A DNA stretch of 64,000 nt from Streptomyces cirratus (GCF_014650775.1 NZ_BMVP01000010.1:161861-225860), one strand, 5' to 3'; positions 1 to 9,776 are shown, counted from the first letter of the stretch. The notes: a model not told the origin generated them from the sequence alone. Numbers and translations: made by a program.

Positions 1-157
1 TGCGGAACGCCGAAGCGAGTCGGTGGAACCGCGGCCCCGGCCTGTGTCGTCCTGAACCGCAGCGGCATAGTGGGGTGCTGCACCCGGCGCGCCCGAAAGG
101 CGAGCCGGCCGCACCGCACCCCGTTCAACGCCTCGAACCACCAGGGGGACTTACGAC

Positions 158-1336
158 ATGCGACCGAACCGACCGGTCACCGCGACCCTGTGCGCGGCCG
201 CGCTCCTGCTGACCGCCTCGGCCTGCGGACCCGGCGACGGTGAGGCCGGCGGCGACGCCAAGCCGACCGTGGCGGCCAGCTTGCCGTCCGGCGCCACCGA
301 CGGGATCACGATCCCGGACGACATCAAGGAAAAGCTCAAGCAGCACGGCATAGACATGGAGAAGTGGAAGGGGGGTGCGTGGAAGAACTGGAAGCGGGAG
401 GACTGGCTCCGCGAGGCGGGCGACTACATCAACCCGATCATCGAGGGTCTCTGGGACCCGGACCGGATGCGTGACGCCGACAAGACGCCGCAGCCCCCGG
501 CCGTCGACCCGGACGCCGGCAAGGACCAGGGCGTCACCGACCCCACCCCCGCGCCGGTTGCAGCGAAGCAGGCGGCGGCGCCGTACCACGCCAACGTCCC
601 GGCCTCCGGCAAGGTCTTCTTCGACGGGCCCGAGGGCTCGATGGTCTGCTCGGCAACGGTCGTCAAGGACCCCGCCCACCCCGGCAAGTCCAACCTGGTC
701 TGGACGGCGGGCCACTGCGTGCACGCCGGCAAGGCCGGTGGCTGGTACCGCAACATCGCCTTCGTCCCGTCCTACAACAACGTGGGCAAGACGGCGCCGG
801 AGCTCAAGGGCGCCCCGCGCGACCAGGTGGCTCCGTACGGCGTGTGGTGGAGCGACTGGGCGCAGACCTCGGACCAGTGGATCGCGACCGGCGGCCCGAC
901 GGGCGGTGCGGGCGCCCCGTACGACTTCGCGGTGCTGCACGTGACCCCGGAGAAGGGCGCGGGCAAGTCCCTGGAGGAGACGGTCGGTTCGGCGCTCCCG
1001 GTGGAGTTCGCCGCTCCGGCGGTGCAGAAGGTCGCGAGCATCACGGCGACGGGTTACCCGGCGGCGGCCCCGTTCGACGGTCAGCGGGCGTTCCAGTGCA
1101 CGGACAAGCCCGGCCGGCTGTCGCTGACCGCTGCCGCCCCGGTGATGTACCGCATCGGCTGCACGATGACCGGCGGTTCCTCGGGCGGCGGATGGATCGC
1201 CACGGGCTCCGACGGCAAGCCGGCGCTGGTGTCGAACACGTCGATCGGTCCGGCGAAGGCGGGCTGGCTGGCCGGCCCGCACCTCGGTCCGGAGGCCAAG
1301 GGCGTCTACACCGCGGTGAGCAACAAGTTCAAGTAG
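158..1336 (+). CDS. Secreted trypsin-like serine peptidase, probable lipoprotein
   Basis: This is a 392-residue exported protein of the trypsin/glutamyl-endopeptidase fold. The N-terminus has a short basic stretch, a hydrophobic core and a lipobox-like LTASAC, so it is probably a lipoprotein, although Ala at -3 is not ideal. Residues 25-145 are a charged, Pro/Ala-rich linker and the peptidase domain follows. The triad is readable: His in WTAGHC (about residue 186), Asp in YDFAVLH (about 256) and Ser in GGSSGGGW (about 342). The ATG at 158 follows an AGGGGGAC ribosome site. A -10-like CATAGT lies at 66-71 with no clear -35, which would give a leader of about 85 nt. It converges on hflX across a strong shared terminator. 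The substrate is unknown. Confidence 0.88.
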   Translation: MRPNRPVTATLCAAALLLTASACGPGDGEAGGDAKPTVAASLPSGATDGITIPDDIKEKLKQHGIDMEKWKGGAWKNWKREDWLREAGDYINPIIEGLWDPDRMRDADKTPQPPAVDPDAGKDQGVTDPTPAPVAAKQAAAPYHANVPASGKVFFDGPEGSMVCSATVVKDPAHPGKSNLVWTAGHCVHAGKAGGWYRNIAFVPSYNNVGKTAPELKGAPRDQVAPYGVWWSDWAQTSDQWIATGGPTGGAGAPYDFAVLHVTPEKGAGKSLEETVGSALPVEFAAPAVQKVASITATGYPAAAPFDGQRAFQCTDKPGRLSLTAAAPVMYRIGCTMTGGSSGGGWIATGSDGKPALVSNTSIGPAKAGWLAGPHLGPEAKGVYTAVSNKFK

Positions 1337-1366
1337 GAGCAGTGACGCGGCACCTGCAGAGGTGAC

Positions 1367-1407
1367 ATGAGTGAGGGCCCCCGCCCGAGGCGGGGGCCCT
1401 CACTCAT
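1367..1407. terminator. Bidirectional terminator between protease gene and hflX
   Basis: There is a perfect 19-bp inverted repeat, with arms at 1367-1385 and 1389-1407 and a 3-nt loop. It begins 30 nt after the protease stop and ends 13 nt before the hflX stop on the other strand, so it can end both convergent transcripts. No U tract follows, as is common in Streptomyces. Confidence 0.85.
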
Positions 1408-1420
1408 GCCGCATGGACGG

Positions 1421-2926
1421 TCAGTGCTTCGCGGGCACGTACGGTGCCAGGTCCGCCGCCAGTTCCTGGTGGACCCGCGCCTTGAGCAGGGTGCCCTCCG
1501 GGGTGTGCTCCTCGGAGATGACCTCGCCCTCGGCGTGCGCCCGGGCGATCAGCGAGCCGCGGGTGTACGGCACCAGCGCCTCGACCTCGACCTCGGGCCG
1601 GGGCAGCTCGGTGTCGATGAGCGCGAGGAGTTCCTCGATGCCCATGCCGGTCCGGGCGGAGACGGCGATGGAGTGCCGCTCGATGCGCAGCAGGCGCTGG
1701 AGGACCAGCGGGTCCGCCGCGTCCGCCTTGTTGATCACCACGATCTCGGGCACGTTGACCGCGCCGACCTCGCGAATGACCTCGCGGACCGCCGCCAGCT
1801 GCTCCTCCGGGGCCGGGTGCGAGCCGTCCACGATGTGCAGGATGAGGTCGGAGTCGCCGACCTCCTCCATCGTGGAGCGGAACGCCTCGACCAGGTGGTG
1901 GGGCAGGTGCCGGACGAATCCGACGGTGTCGGCCAGGGTGTAGACCCGGCCGGAGGGGGTCTCGGCCCGGCGCACCGTCGGGTCGAGGGTGGCGAACAGT
2001 GCGTTCTCCACCAGGACGCCCGCGCCGGTGAGGCGGTTGAGCAGCGAGGACTTGCCCGCGTTGGTGTACCCGGCGATGGCGACCGACGGCACCTTGTTGC
2101 GGCGCCGTTCCTGCCGCTTGATGTCGCGGCCGGTCTTCATCTCCGCGATCTCCCGGCGCATCTTCGCCATCTTCTCGCGGATCCGTCGCCGGTCGGTCTC
2201 GATCTTGGTCTCACCGGGGCCTCGGGTGGCCATGCCGCCACCGCCGCCGCCACCCATCTGCCGGGACAGCGACGCACCCCAGCCGCGCAGCCTGGGCAGC
2301 ATGTACTGCATCTGCGCGAGCGCGACCTGCGCCTTGCCCTCTCGGGACTTGGCGTGCTGGGCGAAGATGTCGAGGATGAGGGCGGTCCGGTCGACCACCT
2401 TCACCTTGACGACGTCTTCCAGGGCGATGAGCTGGCCGGGGCTGAGCTCGCCGTCGCACACGACGGTGTCGGCGCCGCTCTCCATGACGATGTCGCGCAG
2501 TTCGCGGGCCTTGCCGGAACCGATGAAGGTGGCCGGGTCGGGCTTGTCGCGGCGCTGGATCACGCCGTCGAGTACGAGAGCACCTGCCGTCTCGGCGAGG
2601 GCCGCGAGCTCCGCGAGGGAGTTCTCGGCGTCGTCCACGGTGCCGGAGGTCCAGACGCCGACGAGTACGACGCGCTCCAGGCGGAGCTGTCGGTACTCGA
2701 CCTCGGTGACGTCCTCCAGTTCGGTGGAGAGGCCGGCGACGCGCCGCAGGGCCGCGCGCTCGGAGCGCTCGAACTGTTCGCCGTCGCGGTCTCCGTCGAT
2801 TTCGTGGCTCCAGGCGACGTCCTCTTCCATCAGGGCATCGGCCCGAAGGCTCTCGGTGAAGCTCGGCGAGTCCTGCACGTCCTGTGCGTCCCGCGCGTCC
2901 TGGGAAGGGGAAGAAGAGGAGGTCAT
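1421..2926 (-). CDS. hflX: GTPase HflX
   Basis: HflX is a ribosome-associated GTPase that splits stalled 70S ribosomes during stress. The 501-residue product has the HflX N-terminal nucleotide-binding domain, a Gly-rich linker (MGGGGGGGM, about residues 230-238) followed by the family RGPGE motif, a coiled-coil segment, then the G domain: G1 GYTNAGKSS (about 286-294), G3 DTVGF (about 332-336) and G4 NKAD (about 398-401). The frame stays open upstream to 3145, but the ATG at 2926 has AAGGA just upstream and begins the conserved part, so it was chosen. The gene sits downstream of the M1 peptidase on the same strand with a 242-nt gap, so it probably has its own promoter. Confidence 0.95.
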   Translation of the reverse strand: MTSSSSPSQDARDAQDVQDSPSFTESLRADALMEEDVAWSHEIDGDRDGEQFERSERAALRRVAGLSTELEDVTEVEYRQLRLERVVLVGVWTSGTVDDAENSLAELAALAETAGALVLDGVIQRRDKPDPATFIGSGKARELRDIVMESGADTVVCDGELSPGQLIALEDVVKVKVVDRTALILDIFAQHAKSREGKAQVALAQMQYMLPRLRGWGASLSRQMGGGGGGGMATRGPGETKIETDRRRIREKMAKMRREIAEMKTGRDIKRQERRRNKVPSVAIAGYTNAGKSSLLNRLTGAGVLVENALFATLDPTVRRAETPSGRVYTLADTVGFVRHLPHHLVEAFRSTMEEVGDSDLILHIVDGSHPAPEEQLAAVREVIREVGAVNVPEIVVINKADAADPLVLQRLLRIERHSIAVSARTGMGIEELLALIDTELPRPEVEVEALVPYTRGSLIARAHAEGEVISEEHTPEGTLLKARVHQELAADLAPYVPAKH

Positions 2927-3168
2927 TGGATCCTTACGTCGATTCGAATGCGTCCGCGCCGGCCGCTGCCGAAGCTGCCGCCGTGCGTGACATGACACGG
3001 TCGTGACATAGCACTGCCATGTCCAACGTGTCACACCGCCCGGAGATTCCCGGACCCGGGGGGCCCGCGGGCGCGCGGACCCGCCTGTCGATGGTGACAT
3101 GCCCGTTCGGCGCCCGTCACACGCTTTTCCCACGGGAGTCACCATGAGTCACCTGGCCCCTCCCGGTC

Positions 3169-4722
3169 TCAGGCCTTCTTCGGGACCTCCTTGACCGCGG
3201 CCTTGGGCCCCGCCGGGGCTGCCTTGGGTGCCTTCGCACTCCATTCGGGGTGTCCCGGCATCGGCGGGGTCGTCGCACCGTACAGCCACGGCTTGAGGAA
3301 GGGTTCCAGGTCCCGTCCGGCCTCCCGTGAGGCGAGGCGCACGAAGTCCTCCGTACCGGCGGTGGAGTCCGCGTGCTCGGCGACCCAGCGCCGCTCGACG
3401 CGGTCGAAGGCGTCGGCGCCGATCTCCTGGCGCAGGGCGTAGAGGATCAGCGCGGACCCGTCGTAGACCACCGGCCGGAACAGTCCGATCTTCTCCCCGG
3501 GCGGGGCCGGCTTCGGCGCCGCCGGGGGGCCGCCGGCCGCCCGCCACTGGTCGGAGCGCTGGTACGCCTCGCGCATGCGCCGCTCCAGGGAGTACTTGCC
3601 GAGGCCGTCCGCGTAGAGGGCCTCGTACCAGGTCGCGTGTCCTTCGTTGAGCCAGAGATCGGACCAGGTGCGCGGGGTCACGCTGTCGCCGAACCACTGG
3701 TGGGCCAGCTCGTGGACCATGACGGACTCGACGTACCACTCGGGGTAGGCGCCGGCGGTGAACAGGCCGCTCTCGAAGAGCGAGAGGGTCTGGGTCTCCA
3801 GCTCGAAGCCGGTCTTGGCGCGCGCGATGAGCACCCCGTAGTTCTCGAAGGGGTAGCGCCCGACGCGCTCTTCCATCCACGCGATGTGCGCGGGGGTCTT
3901 CTTGAGCCAGGGTTCCAGCCGCTGCCGGTCTGCGGCGGGCACCACGTCGCGCAGCGGCAGCCCGTGCGGTCCGGTGCCGAACGGCACGGCCGAGGAGCCG
4001 ACTGAGACCTGGGCGAGCTCGGTGGCCATGGGGTGCAGGGTGCGGTACGTCCAGGTGGTGGGCTGTCCGGAGCGCCGGACCGGGCGGGCGGCGGGCAGTC
4101 CGTTGGCGACGGCCGTCAGACCCGCCGGAACGGTGATCCGGAAGGTGAAGAACGCCTTGTCGGCGGGGTGGTCGTTGCAGGGGAAGACCCGGTGGGCGGC
4201 GTCGGCTTGGTTGGCCATGGCGAGCCCGTCCTCAGTGGTCACCCAGCCGCCGTCGTCACGGCCGCGCGGGTCGCTGGTGTGCCGTACGACGACGCGCAGC
4301 GGCGTGTGCGCGACGACGGGGTGCGCGGGCGTCAGTACGAGGTCCTCCCCGGCGCTCTCGAAGCGCGCGGGCTCACCGTTGACCTCGGCGGACGCGACGG
4401 TGCCGTGGGTGAAGTCCAGGTTGACCCGCTCCAGGTCTTCCAGGGCCCGGGCGTCGATGACGGTGACGGCGTCGAGCGGGCTGCGGTTGTCCTTGTAGGT
4501 GAGGGACAGGTCGTACGAGAGGACGTCGTAGCCGGGGTTGCCGAGCTCCGGGAAGAGACGGTCACCGATGCCGAGTGCCTTCGGCGGCGGCAGCACCGCG
4601 GCGACGAGGGTGAGGGAGGCCGCGGCGAGCAGCGCGGCGCGCAGGCGGGGGGAGGTGAGCTGCATCCACCATCGCTTACCAGTGCCCGGCTCCCCCTTGC
4701 GACCGGCGCGCGACGGCGCCAC
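3169..4722 (-). CDS. Secreted M1-family metallopeptidase
   Basis: This is a zinc aminopeptidase-like protein of 517 residues. HELAHQWFGD (about residues 337-346) supplies two zinc His ligands and the catalytic Glu, and NEGHATW (about 358-364) supplies the third ligand. A signal-type hydrophobic stretch lies near residues 27-45. The protein is short for M1: it ends soon after the catalytic domain and lacks the large C-terminal helical domain. The canonical GxMEN substrate motif is not seen; the equivalent site reads GFELETQT, so exopeptidase specificity should not be assumed. The start is uncertain: an internal ATG at 4665 (MQLTSPRLRAAL) would give a shorter, more typical signal peptide, and neither start has a strong ribosome site. 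The gene lies between rshA and hflX on the same strand. Confidence 0.85.
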   Translation of the reverse strand: MAPSRAGRKGEPGTGKRWWMQLTSPRLRAALLAAASLTLVAAVLPPPKALGIGDRLFPELGNPGYDVLSYDLSLTYKDNRSPLDAVTVIDARALEDLERVNLDFTHGTVASAEVNGEPARFESAGEDLVLTPAHPVVAHTPLRVVVRHTSDPRGRDDGGWVTTEDGLAMANQADAAHRVFPCNDHPADKAFFTFRITVPAGLTAVANGLPAARPVRRSGQPTTWTYRTLHPMATELAQVSVGSSAVPFGTGPHGLPLRDVVPAADRQRLEPWLKKTPAHIAWMEERVGRYPFENYGVLIARAKTGFELETQTLSLFESGLFTAGAYPEWYVESVMVHELAHQWFGDSVTPRTWSDLWLNEGHATWYEALYADGLGKYSLERRMREAYQRSDQWRAAGGPPAAPKPAPPGEKIGLFRPVVYDGSALILYALRQEIGADAFDRVERRWVAEHADSTAGTEDFVRLASREAGRDLEPFLKPWLYGATTPPMPGHPEWSAKAPKAAPAGPKAAVKEVPKKA

Positions 4723-4796
4723 CCGAACGGGGTCGCCGGACCGTGGACCGGCCTACGCGAGGATGCCCGGGCCTGCGTGCGGACCGATGGGCCCGG

Positions 4797-6884
4797 CTAC
4801 GCCCTGCTGACGTCGTACACGCCCGGCACGTCGCGCATCGCCCGCATCAGCGCCGGCAGACCCGCAGCGTCCGGAAGCTGGAGGGTGTACGTGTGCCGGA
4901 CCCGCTGTTCGACGGGCGGCTCGACGGTCGCGGAGACCACCTCGACCCCCTCGCGGGCGATCGCTTCGGTCAGGTCGGCGAGCAGGTGCGGGCGGCCGAA
5001 CGATTCGGCGAGCAGGGTGACGCGGCAGTCCGCGGTGGCCCGCCAGTGCACGGCGACCGAGGTGCGGCCCACGGCGCGCATCTGGGCCACGGCCGGGCAC
5101 CGGACGCGGTGCACGGTGACGGCCCCGCCGCGTACGACGAACCCGGCGACGGCGTCGGGCGGCACGGGGGTGCAGCAGCCGGCCAGCCGTACGTGCGCGT
5201 TCGGGAGGTCGGCGACGGCGTTGCCGCTGCCTCCGCGCGCCCCCACCACGGACAGGGGCGCCCGCGCGGCGGTGGTGGTGGCCGCGGCGTCGTCGGGGTG
5301 GGTTGCGAGCCAGCTGCCGATGGCGATGCGGGCGGCCGGGGTGGCGGCGTGCTCCAGCCAGTCGGCGGCCGGCCCGGAGGAGGAGTCGTGGGAGAGCAGC
5401 AGTTGCACGGTGTCGCCGTCGGAGAGCCGGGACGACAGTGAGGTGAGGCGCCCGTTGACGCGGGCGCCGATACAGCCGTGGGCCGCCTCGCCGTACTGGG
5501 CGTAGGCGGCGTCGATACAGCTGGCACCGCCAGGCAGGGTCAGGGTGCGCGGGGCGGCGGCGGCGCCGTCCACCGCGAAGACGGTGACTTCCCGGTCCTG
5601 GGCGAGTTCGGCGCGCAGGACGGTCCAGAAGGTGTCGGGGTCGGGAGCGGACTGCTGCCAGTCGAGCAGCCGGGACAGCCAGCCGGGCCGGGTGGGGTCG
5701 ACGCGCTCCTCGTCGCAGTCGGCGGCTTCCCCGGTGGTGTACGGGTTGCCGAGGGCCACCACACCGGCTTCCGCGACGCGGTGCATCTGCCGGGTCCGGA
5801 CGATGACTTCGGCGACGTGTCCGTCGGGCGTGGCGACTGCGGTGTGCAGCGACTGGTAGAGGTTGAACTTGGGGACGGCGATGAAGTCCTTGAACTCGGA
5901 GACCACCGGGGTGAAGCAGGTGTGCAGTTCGCCGAGCACCCCGTAGCAGTCGGCGTTCTCGCCGACGAGGACGAGGATGCGTCCGAAGTCGGAGCCGCGC
6001 AGCTCGCCGCGTTTGCGGGAGATGCGGTGGACGGAGACGAAGTGCCGTGGGCGGACGGCCACTTCGGCGGTGATACCGGCATCGCGCAGGACGGCGCGTA
6101 CGGAGTCCGCGATGGCGGGCAGCGGATCGTTCTCGCCCGCGTGGGCGGCGATGAGCGCGCGGGTCTGCTCGTACTCCTCGGGGTGCAGGATCGCGAAGAC
6201 GAGGTCTTCCAGCTCGGTCTTGAGGGCCTGTACGCCGAGCCGTTCGGCGAGCGGGATGAGGACGTCGCGGGTGACCTTGGCGATACGGGCCTGTTTGTCG
6301 GGGCGCATCACGCCGAGGGTGCGCATGTTGTGGAGCCGGTCGGCGAGTTTGATGGACATGACCCGGACGTCGTTTCCGGTGGCGACGAGCATCTTGCGGA
6401 AGGTCTCGGGTTCGGCGGCGGCGCCGTAGTCGATCTTCTCCACCTTGGTGACGCCGTCGACGATGAAGCAGACCTCGTCGCCGAACTCCTCGCGGACCTG
6501 TTCGAGCGTCACCTCGGTGTCCTCGACGGTGTCGTGGAGGAGGGACGCCGTCAACGTGGTGGTTTCGGCGCCGAGTTCGGCGAGGATGAGGGTGACGGCG
6601 AGGGGGTGTGTGATGTACGGCTCACCGCTCTTGCGCATCTGGCCGCGGTGGGAGGTCTCCGCGAGCAGGTACGCGCGCCGCAGGATGGACAGGTCGGCGT
6701 CCGGATGGTGGGCACGGTGGGCTTCCGCGACGTGCCCGATGGCGTCGGGGAGCCGGTCGCGGGACGGCGGGCCGAGCAGGGCGGCGCGTCCGAGTCGGCG
6801 CAGGTCAAGCCTGCTGCGGCTCCGTCTGCGCAGCTCAGGGCGCGCTTCGGGGTGTGCTTCGGGGTTCGTGGCCTCTGCACTCAT
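4797..6884 (-). CDS. rshA: RelA/SpoT homologue RshA, (p)ppGpp metabolism
   Basis: This is a 695-residue long RSH protein. An HD hydrolase domain carries HDTVED (about residues 115-120). A synthetase domain keeps YQSLHT (about 342-347). A TGS domain spans about 431-495, and an ACT-like domain ends the protein (about 610-690). It is shorter than the main actinobacterial RelA. The synthetase domain is divergent: the usual EVQIRT reads EVIVRT, and the following AHW segment is ALGNPY. The neighbourhood next to dapF and miaA matches S. coelicolor rshA rather than relA. The ATG at 6884 has GGAGG 6-7 nt upstream; in-frame sequence to 6968 lacks this support. The role is in alarmone turnover under starvation; the balance of synthesis and hydrolysis cannot be told here. 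Confidence 0.9.
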   Translation of the reverse strand: MSAEATNPEAHPEARPELRRRSRSRLDLRRLGRAALLGPPSRDRLPDAIGHVAEAHRAHHPDADLSILRRAYLLAETSHRGQMRKSGEPYITHPLAVTLILAELGAETTTLTASLLHDTVEDTEVTLEQVREEFGDEVCFIVDGVTKVEKIDYGAAAEPETFRKMLVATGNDVRVMSIKLADRLHNMRTLGVMRPDKQARIAKVTRDVLIPLAERLGVQALKTELEDLVFAILHPEEYEQTRALIAAHAGENDPLPAIADSVRAVLRDAGITAEVAVRPRHFVSVHRISRKRGELRGSDFGRILVLVGENADCYGVLGELHTCFTPVVSEFKDFIAVPKFNLYQSLHTAVATPDGHVAEVIVRTRQMHRVAEAGVVALGNPYTTGEAADCDEERVDPTRPGWLSRLLDWQQSAPDPDTFWTVLRAELAQDREVTVFAVDGAAAAPRTLTLPGGASCIDAAYAQYGEAAHGCIGARVNGRLTSLSSRLSDGDTVQLLLSHDSSSGPAADWLEHAATPAARIAIGSWLATHPDDAAATTTAARAPLSVVGARGGSGNAVADLPNAHVRLAGCCTPVPPDAVAGFVVRGGAVTVHRVRCPAVAQMRAVGRTSVAVHWRATADCRVTLLAESFGRPHLLADLTEAIAREGVEVVSATVEPPVEQRVRHTYTLQLPDAAGLPALMRAMRDVPGVYDVSRA

Positions 6885-7036
6885 GGGAACCTCCGGCGGC
6901 TTCGACCGGCGGTGGCGGGCATGGGGTGAGCCCTCAGGGCCGGTGCCTGATGTTACCGACCCCACCACGTGCCGCAGTCCACCTCTCGCACAGCGTGAAA
7001 CGGATCACCCATTAGAGGGAAGCTCCCCGACAACGC

Positions 7037-7912
7037 CTAGGCGAAGGCGGTTTGGGTGAGCCAGCCCGCCTCGAACTCTCCCGAGGCCACGATGACGGCG
7101 GGTCCGGTCATGTCGATCCGGCCGTCGGGGTGTTCGGTGATGAGGAGCGTCCCGCCGGGGAGGTCGACGGTGTAGGTGACGGGCTGCCCGGTGCGGGCCG
7201 GGTCGGCGCCGTCCCGGCGGATGGCGGCCACGGCGACGGCGCACGCGCCGGTGCCGCAGGAGCGGGTCTCGCCGGAGCCGCGCTCGTGGACGCGCATGGC
7301 GACGTGCCGGGGGCCGCGGTCGACGACGAACTCGACGTTGACCCCTGTGGGGTAGGCGGACGCCGGGCTGAACGGCGGGGCGGTGTACAGGTCTCCGGCG
7401 TCGTCGAGGCTTTCAACGAACGCCACCGCGTGCGGGTTCCCCATGTTCACGTTCCGCGCGGGCCAGGTGCGCTCGCCGACGGAGACGGTGACGTCGCCCT
7501 CGGGCAGTTCGGCGCGGCCCATCGACACGGTGACGTCGCCGGTCTTGTCGAGGTGCACGTGCTTGACGCCGCCGCGGGTGGCGACGGCGAGGTCGCCGGG
7601 CTCGACGTGGCCGGCGTGCTCGAGGTAGCGGGCGAAGACGCGCACGCCGTTGCCGCACATCTCGGCGATGGAGCCGTCGCTGTTGCGGTAGTCCATGAAC
7701 CATTCGGCTTCGTCGGCCATGTGCGCGGCCTCGGGGTGGGCGGCGGACCGCACCACATGCAGCACTCCGTCCGCACCGATGCCGGCCCGGCGGTCGCAGA
7801 GCTTGGCGACGGCGCCCTCGGGCAGCTCGATGGCGTTGTCCGGGTCCGGGACGATCACGAAGTCGTTCTCGGTTCCGTGGCCCTTGAGGAAGGAGAGGGT
7901 GCTGTGCGTCAC
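7037..7912 (-). CDS. dapF: Diaminopimelate epimerase
   Basis: DapF interconverts LL- and meso-diaminopimelate for lysine and peptidoglycan synthesis, although Streptomyces walls use LL-DAP. The 291-residue product has the full DapF pattern: GHGTENDFV near the N-terminus and the two catalytic cysteines in MCGNGVR (about residue 85) and SCGTGAC (about 218). The start is GTG at 7912. There is no good ribosome site, but TACGAT lies 6 nt before the GTG, so transcription may start at the start codon. It is 23 nt downstream of the membrane-protein gene and followed by rshA. The same miaA-membrane protein-dapF-rshA order is known in other Streptomyces. Confidence 0.95.
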   Translation of the reverse strand: MTHSTLSFLKGHGTENDFVIVPDPDNAIELPEGAVAKLCDRRAGIGADGVLHVVRSAAHPEAAHMADEAEWFMDYRNSDGSIAEMCGNGVRVFARYLEHAGHVEPGDLAVATRGGVKHVHLDKTGDVTVSMGRAELPEGDVTVSVGERTWPARNVNMGNPHAVAFVESLDDAGDLYTAPPFSPASAYPTGVNVEFVVDRGPRHVAMRVHERGSGETRSCGTGACAVAVAAIRRDGADPARTGQPVTYTVDLPGGTLLITEHPDGRIDMTGPAVIVASGEFEAGWLTQTAFA

Positions 7913-7935
7913 GGGCCCATCGTAAGCGACGGGCC

Positions 7936-8568
7936 TCAGCGCAGCCGGGCCACCCGGTACACGGCCAGCGCTACGACGACCAGCGCGACCAGCGCGTACA
8001 GCGCGGCCATGCGCCAGTCGGGGATGCGGCTGCCGCCCCGGGGCCGGAGCCCGGGCAGGCTGTAGCCGACCCGGCGCGCGGCCATCATTCCCCAGCCGGC
8101 GGCGCAGGCGCTGATGAGGAAGCCGAGCATGGCGACCACGGCTCCGCCGTCACCGAACTCGAAGGCGAGGGGGAAGGCGAACATGAGCGAGCCGGCGGCG
8201 GCCAGCATCACGATGGGGGTGAGCTGCCAGATCCGCAGGCGACGCTGCGGGCGCAGTTCGACCTCGAACTCGGGGCCGGTGGCGCCCTCGGCCGGGGCGT
8301 CCGGGCCGTCGGGGGTCAGCCGCGCGGGGTCGGCGGGCAGCCCGAGCGAGCCGGGACCGTCGGGCCCGGCCGACTGCGGCCCGGGCTCCTGTCGGGGCAC
8401 CGGCCCGGAGGCAGGGTCCACACCGGACGGCCCGGCGAACTGCGCTGCGGGCCCTGCAAGGGCCGGAGCGGGCCCGGCAGAGTCCGCGGTCCCGCTGTGA
8501 AGCATCGGGTCCGCTTCCTGTCCGGTGTCTTCCCGCCCAGTGTCACGAGGGCCGGCCTCCATAGCCAC
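7936..8568 (-). CDS. Conserved membrane protein with Pro/Gly-rich N-terminus
   Basis: This is a 210-residue protein of unknown function. Residues 1-110 are disordered, rich in Gly, Pro and Ala. The C-terminal half has three predicted membrane helices: one after RIWQLTP, one in GGAVVAMLGFLISA and one in MAALYALVALVVVALAV. The GTG at 8568 has GGAGGG just upstream; an in-frame ATG lies at 8562. It lies between miaA and dapF on the same strand, a position typical of Streptomyces. No catalytic motif was recognised. Confidence 0.75.
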   Translation of the reverse strand: MAMEAGPRDTGREDTGQEADPMLHSGTADSAGPAPALAGPAAQFAGPSGVDPASGPVPRQEPGPQSAGPDGPGSLGLPADPARLTPDGPDAPAEGATGPEFEVELRPQRRLRIWQLTPIVMLAAAGSLMFAFPLAFEFGDGGAVVAMLGFLISACAAGWGMMAARRVGYSLPGLRPRGGSRIPDWRMAALYALVALVVVALAVYRVARLR

Positions 8569-8673
8569 GCGCCCTCCCCACTCGGACTTCGTACGCCGCT
8601 GTTCAGCAGTTTGATGATGGCATGGTCCAGAGGCCGAGACGGGCGCACGGGGCTTCCCGATGCCATCACGTGA

Positions 8674-9618
8674 TCAGGCTGTGACCGCTCGTTCGACCAA
8701 CGACTGCGCGAGTCCGGGGAGTTCCCCCCGGTCCGCGGCCGCTCCGCTGAGCCAGTGCACGCGCGGGTCCCGGCGGAACCAGGAGTCCTGGCGGCGGGCG
8801 AACCGCTTGGTGGCCCGTACGGTCTCGGCCCTCGCCTCGTCCTCGGTGCACTCGCCCGCGAGGGCGGCCAGCACCTGCTGGTACCCCAGCGCACGGGAGG
8901 CGGTGATCCCCTCGCGCAGCCCCCGGGCCTCCAGCGTCCGGACCTCGTCGACCAGCCCGGCCTCCCACATCCGGTCCACCCGCAGGGCGATCCGCTCGTC
9001 CAGCTCCGGCCTGGCCACGTCGACGCCGATCTGGACCGTGTCGTAGACGGACTCGTGGCCCGGCAGGTTGGCGGTGTACGGCTGCCCGGTGATCTCGATG
9101 ACCTCCAGGGCGCGGACGATCCGGCGGCCGTTGCTGGGCAGGATGGCGTGGGCGGCGTCCGGGTCGACGGCGGCCAGCCGGGCGTGCAGGGCGCCGGGGC
9201 CGCGCAGGGTGAGCTCGTCCTCCAGGCGGGCCCGCACGGCCGGGTCGGTGCCGGGGAAGTCCATGGCGTCGAGCGCGGCGCGGACGTACAGCCCGGAGCC
9301 TCCGACGAGGACCGGTGTGCGGCCCTCGGCGAGCAGGGCGTCGATCTCCGCGCGGGCGAGGCGCTGGTACTCGGCGACGCTCGCGGTCTCGGTGACGTCC
9401 CAGACGTCGAGGAGGTGGTGCGGGACCCCTCCGCGTTCTTCGGGCGTCAGCTTGGCGGTGCCGATGTCCATCCCCCGGTACAGCTGCATGGAGTCCGCGT
9501 TGACGACCTCCCCGCCGAAGTGGTGGGCCAGGGCTACGCCCAGGTCGGACTTTCCGGCCGCGGTGGGACCGACGACGGCGATGACCCGCGGGGCGGGAGC
9601 TGCATTCCTCACTGCCAC
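8674..9618 (-). CDS. miaA: tRNA dimethylallyltransferase MiaA
   Basis: MiaA transfers a dimethylallyl group to N6 of A37 in tRNAs that read UNN codons, making the substrate for MiaB, which is encoded nearby. The P-loop GPTAAGKS is at residues 17-24, followed by NADSMQLYRGMDIGTAK and the DVWD and GGSGLYVRA segments of the family. The start chosen is GTG at 9618 (314 residues); a second GTG at 9612 is equally possible. Further in-frame sequence to 9747 does not look like MiaA. miaA heads the minus-strand series running into the membrane protein and dapF. Confidence 0.93.
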   Translation of the reverse strand: MAVRNAAPAPRVIAVVGPTAAGKSDLGVALAHHFGGEVVNADSMQLYRGMDIGTAKLTPEERGGVPHHLLDVWDVTETASVAEYQRLARAEIDALLAEGRTPVLVGGSGLYVRAALDAMDFPGTDPAVRARLEDELTLRGPGALHARLAAVDPDAAHAILPSNGRRIVRALEVIEITGQPYTANLPGHESVYDTVQIGVDVARPELDERIALRVDRMWEAGLVDEVRTLEARGLREGITASRALGYQQVLAALAGECTEDEARAETVRATKRFARRQDSWFRRDPRVHWLSGAAADRGELPGLAQSLVERAVTA

Positions 9619-9776
9619 AGTCTCGCAAACCCTGCGGCGGATACCCGATCGAGTGACGTGACGGGATGTGGTCGGAGTCGTTGCCTTGGCGGGGTTCCGG
9701 GCCCGGCACGCCCGGGGGAGGCCGGTCCGGCCAAGGCGGAACTCCACTCACACGAAGAACGTTTATGGGAGTAGAC

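Noticed and set aside
2927..3145. 73-residue N-terminal extension of HflX
   Set aside because: It is low in family likeness and Arg-rich, and ATG 2926 has an AAGGA ribosome site at good distance.
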